Shown here: in pieces, positions 33,201 through 45,200 of the stretch
Position numbering within the stretch: position 1 is the stretch's first letter
Layout: each line of letters starts with the position of its first letter
Assembly: GCF_001949145.1 (NCBI RefSeq)
Contig: NW_019091523.1
Span: forward strand, 363,437-427,436
Reading direction: 5' to 3'
DNA: 64,000 nt
Origin: Acanthaster planci
Lineage: Eukaryota > Echinodermata > Asteroidea > Valvatida > Acanthasteridae
Notes under the pieces: model-generated
Told to the model about the DNA's origin: nothing
Seen by the model: the letters and a program-made list of their open reading frames with translations, nothing else
Databases searched by the model: none
Made by a program: the position numbers and the translations under genes

Positions 33201-36200
33201 AACCAAAATTATTCTCCATAATTTGGAGCAACAACTTGTGGTCAACTGTATCAAATGCGGCACTAAGGTCAAGTAAAACCATCATGGCTACCTGTTTGTT
33301 ACCCATATTTTGAAACACATCCGAAGTAATTCCACAAAGCTGTGCTGTGAAACTGCCTATAAGCTGATTGATTTGTCGGGAAGAGATTCCTTTGTGCCCG
33401 TATCCAATGAGAACAGCATATTGTTGCTAGGCGTCTCTTATGTACTTGTATGGTAACTAAGCAAAAGCTTGCCCCGAATCACAAGGTATAGCAACAGTGG
33501 TTTTGGTATGGAGAATTCAAATTGTTACATGTACATGTTCATGTAAATTTAAAGAACTCAGTGTACCAGATTTTATTCAATGTTCACTCGCGAAAGGCTT
33601 ATTCCACTTGGTGTTTCTGCCTGCCTCATCATTTCCTTAAACCTAACCCCCCAAGGGTTGCTGGCCCTAACCTTCCCCATTCACACAAAGTGAAACACTC
33701 ATATTGGACTTTGTGCACAGAGGCTGTTGGACTTAGTTTTTCTGAGGTATGCCAAACCCATGCAAAATCNAAGTACATGTACATGTACCTACCCAGGTAC
33801 ATGTACATGTACCGGTAGGATTGCAGAGGATCACAAACATCCACAAGACCTTACATGTACATGAATGTATACTGTCAAACATACAAGTACCGGTGATATA
33901 CATGTACATGTACATGTATGCCCGAAGCCAGTAGGTGATCCCCAACATGTCAACTCACACTTATGTGTTGTACAAGATTTTTCAATCGTGGATGATGGGT
34001 TTATTTCCAAAATGAGATATATCCATTTGAAAATCATGCAATTTTTCCAGAATTATGAAAGATTGAAGAGCTTCAGCCGTGTGCCATGTGTGTCTGTAAA
34101 CATCTTTTTTGCTATTTTGACTCGTTGAAGTTGTGTTCAGCTGTCTCAAATCTGTAGAAACTGACAGTAGACAATTAACGGATAGAGGATAGGATTCTGA
34201 AAGATACCAAAAATGCGCTTATCGCATCTTACAAATAAACTTTTCCTATAAATGTAGGCCATCTGCGGTACCGTACTTTTTACTGATATCTGTATACCAC
34301 ATGTACATGTATTATACTTGTAACATTCTGGCGACATGCATTTCCTGTATCTCCTTCAGTAAATTGTGATTTTAAAATAGTAATGAATTTTTAATTCACC
34401 CCCTCCCTGAATGGCGCTGGGAGGGGGACACAAGTGCATCTAATCTGACGTCCAGGGCCGAATTCGTTCAGATCGGGCACTAGAAATTTGTGATTGATAG
34501 CAAGGGCTCATTTCAGCTGAAAAGGGCATGAAATTGGATGCTTTGGAAAAGAATGGAATCAACTCAAGGGGAGGGGGGTGCAACTGAGCATCGGGCTTGC
34601 GCCAACAATCGCTGGGGGGCAGGGTGTGCACATCCTCATGTACATGTAACATGACCACAGTGACTTGCGATATCACAAATCAATCCTTATATTCCTTTCA
34701 AGCCTCAGGAACTGTCGCAGTTGCACTTGCCGGTGCATAGTCTGGCACTTTCGGCAAAAATTTCAATCAATTGAAAGATCTACAGCATGGATTGTCTACC
34801 ATACAAGGGTACCGGGGGGGGGACGGAAGGGTGTTGTGCGACAAGCGCCCCCTACATTCAAACTCTTCTGATTCAGTATTGTGCAGCGATGGCGTGCACA
34901 TCCTTTGTTTCTTAACTGCGTGAACATGGACCATGAACCATGAACAGCCAGCAATAATTTTTATTGATAATTTATTAATTTTAACTGTGACTCGAAGCGT
35001 TTAAACCCGTATGATATACATGTACATGTACACCGGTATTTCTTATATGGGACTTTTACTTGTATCAGAAAAGTTAATCTTCAAGATGAAAATTGTCTTC
35101 GGGAGAGATATTTTGTTTACCTGCAATTTCTTTTTGACTGTGCCATACCGTGCCAACTTGCCAATGCATTGCCAATGGGACGCATCACTCGTTTTTTATA
35201 ACGTTGTGGAAAAAGGGTCATGTTGAAGAGAAGGATTTCCTTTAAATGACTACCGTCAGAAGGTGAGGTCTTTAAACATACATTTCAGAAAAAAAATCGA
35301 TGTTGAAGTTGGGAGTTTTACAAATTAAATTGTTGTTATGCATGAAATTTACAGGTGTTAATTTGAGGAGACCACAGCGCAGCGTGTGCATTATAAACGT
35401 GTTCGCATGCACAATCCATAGCTGGGTCGAGAAGCTGAAATGGGAATCCTTGTCTAGAATCTCCGTGAAACAAAAGGCTGGTGTACATATTGAAAATAGA
35501 ACAAGTTCTTCAATAATCCTTGTAGATAATGGAAACGCTGGAGATTTTAACTTTAAATGAACCAGTTCCTTATGAGCACCCCCTTTTAATGAATGGAATA
35601 GGCTTACAGACTGTTGTGTGCACATCACGCGCAAACCCCTTCTGTCCCCCCCCCCCCGATGGGCGTCGTACATGCACCCGCACACATACGGTATGTGTTT
35701 TCTCTGTGCCTTGTGCTCAATACGTTAGTGGGGCTGCACTTACAAAGGTTAAAATTTTATACAACACCATTCGCAGATCTTACAACATTGATCCCACACA
35801 CTTTTCTTTTCATGGCGGCAGCCTAGCCCTCTGTAACAGTATTAATGGCATCTATGATGGGGACGATATTTCTCGTTGCCATTTCACCGCGTTTTGTCTT
35901 GCGCACAATGGCAGAAACTCAATCAAAGAAAGGCTCTTTTTTAAGCCAATAACATCAACAGTCCGTGCTGAGGGAAACCCAAAGGGAGACGAAGCAGCCA
36001 CCTGCAGCACTTGCACAGCACATGCGAAGGAAGGTCTGACAGCAAAAACCAAAGGTTGAAGCATGTATTAAAATTAAGACTGAATAAACGGATGTTTAAA
36101 TCGTTGATTAAAACAGCCACTACATGTTGTTGCATGGTTTTAAAATATCCAAAATTAAAAAAAAAAAAATTATTGAATCTCTCATGTTTTTTCCTGAGAA

Positions 36201-39200
36201 TAGGTACTTGAAAAGCCCAGGAAATGCTCTAAAATGCAGCTGAGAGCATCTAAAGTCCAAAAATTTTCGGGGCCCTTGGCCGGGCCCCGAACCCCATGCC
36301 ATGGCTTCGCAAAATGTTGGTGAACCACAACGGAAAACCCCCAAGTTTTTAAAAATCTTGCAACACACACACATACCCAGAACATGTATGGTACATGTAC
36401 ACATACATGTGTACATGTACATGCGGCTCTCTTTACCGGTACTTTTTTGAGTAAGACTTTTAATTTTTAGATAAATTTGATGACAGTGCAAGAAATTTCA
36501 GTGAGTGAATCGCAGCGGACAATACATGTAGACAAATGTTTGGTCGTGGTAAATATGATCATAATGGAGAGCTGAATATTTGGCGCCTGTTCTGGTGCCA
36601 GTCAGAAGGAACAAATCATGTTAACAGCTTTGATAACAAGCTGAAGACTCATTTTGTTAGATGAGACCGCAAGCCTCCTGGGTACTTTGAATCATCATAT
36701 CCCTAGATCTCTTAAGTGCAGCTTATACTGAAGGCCGCCAGCTTTCAAAGGGACTTGGAAGTGGGAAAATAACCCGTGGAACCAACAAGTACACTTAATG
36801 CTCCAAAAAAAAAAAGGAGAAAGAGAAAAAAAGTGGCAATATTGTACAAAACCGTTTAGTTTTCCTTGTAAATGTATTCCCAAAGTGCAGAGCAATGCAG
36901 AGCAGAAGGCCTGCCGGGCCTTGGGGAGTACTGGCTCAAAAACACATAAGGTTGGTGTGATAGAGAACATTGCTCTAATCAAGCAAAGCCTTCCTGGCAA
37001 TCAGGCAGGTTTGCCCCGGGCCATGGTGATGATTTTGGTAATTACATGTACATGTAAATTATATGCGAATACATGTAGATGTTTAGATGGAATCCACCAA
37101 TGTGCCAAAGAACCCTGTCAGTTTGACTTAAAAAATTGTTCCAGTGCATTCGCAACCTCCACCAATGTGCCAAAGTACCCTGTCAGTTTGACTTTAAAAA
37201 TTGTTCCAGTGCATTCGCAACCTGCCGCATCAAAATCAGAGGGAAATTACTAGTACACACACCTGTAGTGTACGCACAGTACAATGCGTTCTCAGTTCTG
37301 CACTGTAAGTACTGTGTTATGGTTCCCAGCCAGATGTTACTTTGCAAGTAAAATTGTTATTACCATTTTTACAAAAATTATCACTTTGTCATCGGAACGA
37401 TTTCTCCAGGTTCGAAATGTCAGACCCTCTGCTGATAACACTATCACTATGCAGCCGGCAGTTTGCCGCAATTTTCCTAGTTTACAATCCTGAAAGTGGT
37501 GTTAGCAGTCTTTACATGTAGCTGATCTGAGTGAAATCTGGTGGTTTGGTTTGAAACCAGGCTGCTCATTGCTCGCAGTGGTAGTGCATTCTCTGTACCA
37601 TCTTTCATGCTACTGTCAGCAGTAAGGTTTGTACATATGCACATGTATGTATGTACAGTGTTTGTATAACTTGTATTGATTACTTAAAATGTCTCATCGA
37701 CTTTGCCTGCGTTGTAATTTCTAGAATTTCAGGTGGAACATGAGTCATTACTTTGCATGGCACACAGAGACAGATCGATATGTCCATGATCGGAGAATGA
37801 TGCGGTTACGAGGAGCTTGTGTCGGCAATTGAGGATTTAGGCCACGGCGTCTAATCATCCATCGATCTGTCCTCACCCACTCTCTTATGACACACTTTTT
37901 ATGTTCTTCTGTGGGCAGATGTATGTAAGATTGGCATGGTTGGGTGCCATCAGGACTGGCCGACTCGATCTCCTTTACTTTTTGACCCTTTCTGCTGTCT
38001 TGTCCCCTGCTGGATATTTTCTCTCCCGCCAACTCATCAAAGAGAGGATCACTGTCTTTGAGTGATTCTCCAGAAAGATCTCATTTTGAAATTGTTACTG
38101 GCTTGGAATAAGAAAGAACACTGGGATTACCGGTATATGTTTGATGATGGAAAGCACACAAAAGTCCAACCTCAGGATACCAGTGAAAGATAGATGCAGT
38201 AGTACAGTGTATTATATTGTCTTTGCTCAGTTCTCAGCTCCATTTTGCAGATTTTGACAAGATGATACCGGTACATATTGTCTATTAAATACCCAACACG
38301 CAAAATAAACATTCCTGACCAACACGGCTCTATTCAACCAACTTGATGAGGGGTGCATGTTTTTCCACACTTCTTGGGTTTTTACAAATGTTTGTGAATG
38401 CACATGCATGCGTACATAATGTACATGTCTTTCATTCGAACATTTGGAATTCTCAGGAGATTTGATGGAATCTCTGGGTACATGTAATTGATAAATTATG
38501 AACAACTGTAAGGTAATGAACACTGTACCGGTACATGCATGTGCTGGAAGTACGTTCTCGGCATCCATAAAATGGACACAGGGCGTCGAACATATAAACA
38601 AGTGGACGGCAACACGAAAAACTGGGAATTGCAAGTAGTCGTGTTGCTTTTGATGCATGATGCCTTTTTCATTTACTACTGGTGTACAGTGTGTCCAAGT
38701 GCCGTAGCACAGTCATGCCGTGCCAGTACATGTACATGTACATGTAGTTTGCTATGCACATAATGTACGTGTTCCTGTATTTTGTGTGAGATGGGGTCTA
38801 CATGTACAAGTATGCTCGCACATGTGCGTGTGCATGTACACATGATTGAGATTGTATTGGTACCATGCAGGACGTAGAGACAAATGCACCAATCGTCCTG
38901 CATTTACATGTAAGTGCAAGCCGTGAGCATGTACATGTTTTGATGGATGTACGGCATGTGCATATACATGTACATGTACATGTATATATGCATGCATGTA
39001 CATGTACAGTACGGTACTTTCAGAATTTGATTGTCCCTTCAAGAAGGAGATCTTATCCAAAACATGATACCTTTCTGTCACCATGGAAACATCTATCCAT
39101 CCTGCCATTTGAGCTATTTTGCTCATTAGGAGTCTGAGCGAGCCAAGTTGCTCTTGATAAATTTGCTCTCCACTTGATGTGAGACTTTTGATTATGCAGT

Positions 39201-42200
39201 CGATGCGGTAATTGGTGGAGTCTGTCCTCTAGTCTTACAGGAAATTAAAAGTTCTTCAGAGTCGCTGTTCAGTTTGCCTGGAACCTAGGAATGAATGTTG
39301 CCTGTAGGTGTTATGTACATGTACTATAATTTACAGTACTACATTTAGTGTGTGATCGTGCATTTCAAGGATATCAGTTACATGTATGTACATGTACATG
39401 TACATGTATCGTACCATAATACCGGTAATTAACTTGAGTTCATTTTTACCAGGATCTTTCAATTTTTTTCCCGAGTTTTTTTTTTCCAAGTGTGTTCACA
39501 TATTTAGTTAATAATTGAATGAATTACATGTCACCTGAATGTGGGATAGTTACTGTGGTGTCTTACATGGTGTCGGTACGTCATACATGTACATGTATGT
39601 TGGGACAGAATTCTCCTTTAATCGTGCAGTTGTGTTACACTTTACACATACATGTACATGTACATGTACAAGTAAGTCCTGAGCAGTGATTGTTCAATTG
39701 CTTCTTTGTTTTGCCCGACAATGAACAGATATCCATTTAAAGCTAAACAGGAGTTGACAAATGTGCATTGGTGATTGTTTGTGTCCACAGAACAGCAGCT
39801 GTCTGACAGAGAGAATTACAAATTTATCTTCAAGCAAACTTGCATTTTTAATTCTGACTAGTCGAGCCATGGCAACAAACAGTGCGCCATATAATTGTGT
39901 TGCCCGGTCCATGTCAAAACCTGTATACTGCTTTGTTCTAACTCAACACAATGTGCTATTTTTACGCCAGAAGCAAAATGCACAACTGCAAAATTTACTG
40001 TTAGGTGGTGCATTTGTGCACATGGGCCCCTATAATATCTTTATGCACGTCAAGTTTGCTTGAAGATAAATTGGTTATCACACTGGCACTCGTACAGTGT
40101 AGTTCTAACACAGAACATACGAGTACCGGCACCACGAGCAGCACCATCGTCAGCTTCAGGCATTAAGGGGGGGGACCACAGCATCAGGTGGGGGGGACCC
40201 ACATCACAGGAACAAAACATATTTTTCATGCTTACATGTTGTATGCTTTAGACAGATGGGGTGGGGGCAGCTTCCCACCGGGGGGGGACTCAGTCCCCTC
40301 ACCCCCCCCCTTGGCGACAGGCTTGACCACAAGGCCAAAGATGTGGGACACAGATATACTTTCAGTACGTGTACATGTACATTATTCTGTGTACCACTCA
40401 CACTGGTGTGATAACTAATTATAACAGGTTTTTACATTATATATAGCACTTTTAATTAAGATCAAAGCGCTTTCCATGATTATTACCCCTGGTCACCGGG
40501 CCATGAAACATTCCAAATACCATCCCAGCTCCCTGTGAAGTATACAGCTCGAGGCTGCCATTTCGGCACAAAACAGCTAAATCTTACACTTATATGTAGC
40601 TGCCCACAGTACAGTTTTATGCATTTGTTTGCCACCCAAAGTCATTCTCAAGACAATTAATATCCAGAAGGTGTAACGCATTGAGTGATGTGTGTACTGT
40701 ACATGCGTACACGTGTATGTCATTACAGTTATTAGTTTCTGTCATGAATTTACATGATCCAGACACGTGTACGAGTACCGAGATGTACATGTACATGCAG
40801 TTGTAGGCCTAACATGCCTACGGTATGCCTCAGGGTACTTAATTCATTAAGTGTCTGACTGCCTCCTAATTTGTAATTGCCTTAACTACATGTACAGAGA
40901 TGTCGCTGGCTGATTAGTCTGCAGTAATGGATGTTTGTCACGACACTTACTTTTTCTTTTCTCTTTCACATGTTCAATAGTGCTCTATGTCGAGGGGACC
41001 CCCTGGTGGCAGCAGTGTGCTCAGATAGTGCTGTCCACGTCTACTCTAAGGGGACGCTCTTGCCGATTGGCACGTTTCAAGGTAAGACTCTCCACAGGTG
41101 TGAGGAGAAAAAGTACAATTAAAGTTGCGGAGAGAAAAAAAAAGAACTAAAGATTGCCTTCTCTCTCCCATTAATAATGTGCTGCTCACGTACATGTAGC
41201 ACTCTAACCTTGTAATACTACAAATTACTACTTGTAGTTAAATGTAGTACTGAGCGCTGTCGCTTGTAAGAGGACTTGACTTTATTGTTCTCTGAAGCCA
41301 TAAGATACAATAGATAAGACAATGTACCATACAATGCTGTGGCACTGTGAATGCACGGCTTTATTGTTCTCTGTACAAGTAACAATGGAAGGAACCTAGC
41401 CAGAAGTAGTAATCTGTAGCGCTAGGTCCTTCAGGCTCAGACTTCTACTTAGTATTTGTAGTACTGAGTAGTGTAAGCCAAACAATATGGTTGGCGGTTA
41501 GGGTTAAAATTAATACCAGTGTATTAAGTGCAAGTATTAAACACAAAGCAATTTAACTTTTCTTCCCTTTTGGCCAAACAATAGCCCATGCTGTCATTTT
41601 TAAAGCTAATCATCTTGCAAGGAAATGTTGAGTGTTTTGTTGGGAGTGTAAGAAAAATTGTCATTGATTTCAGTCGTAATGTGAGGTTGAGTTTTTACTC
41701 AATTGTAATGTGAGGTTGAGTTTTTACTCAATTGTAATGTGAGTTTGAGTTTTTACTCATTTGATTAGCATGCATGATTGAGAATATTTGTTGAGATATA
41801 TTGGTACATTATCGTTTATCTTCTGAGTACCTTCAAGTCATATCACCATCTTCAAGGTACAGTACAATTCATCCCTCACCCATGGCTAAGAAATTTACAT
41901 TGTAGCTCAGGTGCAGGAGCGGTACCTGAAAGCATTACTCTGAGGGACTTATTAAAATGCTAATGAGGGCCTTTTACTACATGGAAATGAGGCATTCAGA
42001 AACCTACTGTACATGTATCTTAAGGGGATTTTCATTTTCATCTGTGTCCACATGATCTACGTACTGTAAACGCAGTCCAAATACGGTTTACACTGTCTCA
42101 AAGTGGATTGCAATGCTGAGAATGGAATAACTTGAATTGTCTTTCTAAATTCATGAAGTTACCTGTATTTTCAACGACAGGCATTGGAGTGTGAGCGTAA

Positions 42201-45200
42201 ATGCTAAATTAAAGGGTACTTTACTGTGCATTTTCTCAAGGTTCATGACGGGATTTGGGAATCATTGGATTACACCTGTAAATTAAGTTACACTGTAATA
42301 TTGGATTTTGAAGGATTTCCTTCTACATGTACTGTCTCCCAAATCCTCCCAAACCTGGGGGATTTTGAAAGAATTGATAGACTGTACAGTTCTGTTTGTA
42401 TCCTCAAAAATGGTGCATTGATGTTCTCAATTGGTAAAATTTGCTGGAAACTTTCTTAGTTACAGCATTTTTCTTGCAGTAATACATGTACATGTAAAGC
42501 TGATTCTACAGCCATGACAGCCATGTTGGCTTTGGACTGAAGGCTGCCTGTAATCCCCCTTGGACAGTTCAGAGCTAAAAGGAATGTTAACACAATAAAA
42601 GATGAGTCATGTTAAACAAGACAATTTGTAAGCAACGAATCAAAAAAAAATTTCTGGATGCATGCACATGTATGTAGTTCCTTGTAAAACTAGCAGCACA
42701 TGTATGTACATGTATTATGTATGTCATCAACGAAAGATTGAAGTGCAAACGGGGAATTTATTTTTGGCACCTGAACAGCTTACCCACCAACGTGGGAGTA
42801 CGGAGGGCAGATCCACTTGACATTTCAAGCTATTTGGTTTCGCCCGGCTCTCTCGAGAGCCCAAGAAACACAATTCCCCGTCCGGCCTCATTGCTTCCTT
42901 CCAGGCACTTCCTCCCACCGATGTTGGAATTGAGGCTGTTGTACCGTACAGTGGCATACTTCTTTGATGCACGGCAGCCCTGCGGCAGTGTTGAGGAATG
43001 TTACCACACCACGCGGCATACAAAAGCCCTGGCACATAGCCACTCTTGTTTCAATTTTTGCCTGGTCAGGAATCTTCGTTGTCAGAAATGATTACATTCG
43101 GTTCGTTATGAGAGAATGCCATTTTGGCCAATCTCCAGCTCAGACAAAGACTCTTCTCCCAAGAGAAAACCTGTTCAGCGACATCCTACCCACATCACCT
43201 GGCAGGTTATTTTACAAGGTTATTTACTCGGGTCCACGGCACAAATGGTTTACAGTCAGTTGCATGTGCTGTTTGACAATCGACAAAAGGCGAATAATAG
43301 TCGGGCTAATAATACAGGTCTGGAATTTTACATGTCCAGCTCCCAAGGGTCTGAAATCGCTCACAGGTATTTTGTGTTCAATTCGTATCATTTATGCGTA
43401 AAGGGGTACTACCATACGACAAGCATTTCGGATGGAAGCAGCGTACATGTACCATCTGCAAATGACTTCCAGTCGGCCTGAGCAATTGTTGTTGGTTTCT
43501 CTCTTGGCTCATCGCGCCTTACTTGATCAACATTTCACTGACGGTTTTTACAATCGGATGGTTTACATGCACAGCAATTTGCCGTCGGTCTGCTGGCTGA
43601 GAGTGACAATTTGGACTTGCACGAGGAGAGAAGTGGAGCAGAGTCTTCTGTTTGCATTTGCCATGCTGCACAAATGTGCGGAAACATTGAAAATGCCCAT
43701 GCGCGCATGTACCACGTTTTCAGATAATGCACCGAGCAAAATCCTTTTGTAAATTATGAGTCTGTAAAGAAAAAGACGCCGTGGTGACAGCATCTTTAGA
43801 TTGTTGAGAATAGCATCAATATTGTATGTGCAAATGCAGATCTTGAAAAAAACGAGCTTCTTGAAAAATTAGTAGCACAGCACCAGTCCGGTATTTTGAA
43901 AAATATACAGCTGTAGGTGCGTGTGTACATGTGCATATACAAAGGGTGAATCTCAAATTTTGGTCTCAATTTTTGTTTGTAAATCCTCTAATCTGATCAA
44001 CATGTACATGTACATACATGTACATGTAACTCTGATTATACAGTAATTGTGGTATAATATAAGAGAATAAGTGTGTGCTTGGCTGGTCTTAAACGTGCAT
44101 TTACATTAAGACTGGCTCAGGAGAATGGACACGACTAAAGCCTAAGCCGCAGGCAAGGGCATTATCAGCATTAGTCCAAAAAAGTCAATATACATGTATG
44201 ATGGATTTCCAGTGATTTGGTTCTAGGATTGTACTTTCATTTTCCTGAACACCCCTGTCCATGTTATGGAATATTCGTTGTGCAAATTGTCCAATTGGTG
44301 CGCGTGTGGCGAGCAGCGTGCACTCTGACTCTTGACCAATCAGAATCGATTAAACTGTCTTGTGTCCACGTGCCAGCACATGATTTACACAGTGGGCATT
44401 ACTTCTCAGTGGGCATTATAAAATGTTAATACACAGTGCACGTTGTTGAATAGGGAGGCTGCCTGAGGTACATACATGTATATACATTTACCGGTACCAG
44501 TATTTATGAATGTGTTGTCAAGCCATTAGAGCCTACATGTACATGTATATTTACATGAATAAGCCATTTGCAAGTGAAATTTGAATAAAATCTGATACAC
44601 TGAGTTCTTTAAATTCACGTGAACGTAACAACTTGAATTCTCCGTACTAAAACCACTGTTGCTATACTTCGTGATTCAGGGCAAGCTTTTGCTTAGTTAC
44701 ATAAGAGACGCCTTGCAACAATACACTATTCATAATGGATAAGAACGGCACAAGGAACCAGTCCATTCCAGAGATGGTGGTCGTTCTGCAAAAGCTTGCC
44801 CCGAATCACGAGGTATAGCAACAGTGTGTTTAGTCTTGGGAATTCAAATTGTTACGTTTCTATTCAATCAGATAATACAGTGTACCAGATTTTATTCAAA
44901 TTTAACTCGCAAGTGGCTTATTGATGCAAGAAGATGCATGTACATGTACAGTACTTTGATGTTCAGATGTACTCACGTGTACATCAAAATTGAGTGCATA
45001 TGGCAACAGAAGTTTGCATACATGTATATTGTAATAGTGTACACGTATGCATTTACGGAAACAAAATTTACATGTACACGTATGTAATTGAAGTTATTAT
45101 TATTATTATTACATATTGTTACATTTTGTGGTTGCCAAGCTGCTTCTCTGCATATTTCCGCTTGCAGGGAGAGACTGCCGATAATTTCCAGAAAATACAT

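Larger units (their letters stand above)
30287..40980 (+). other. WDR89: WDR89 intron 1
   Basis: A 10.7-kb intron containing a CR1-like remnant, a half fold-back element, a truncated TTAA element ending at an undetermined base, a 65-bp tandem duplication, a 22-bp perfect inverted repeat and many TACATGTA tracts. No coding exon recognised. The 176-codon frame at 35529-36059 has no family resemblance. Confidence 0.7.

Noticed and set aside
35529-36059. 176-codon frame inside WDR89 intron 1
   Set aside because: Contains low-complexity (a run of prolines from a C tract) and no recognisable domain. Not flanked by splice sites in a useful phase that I could identify.
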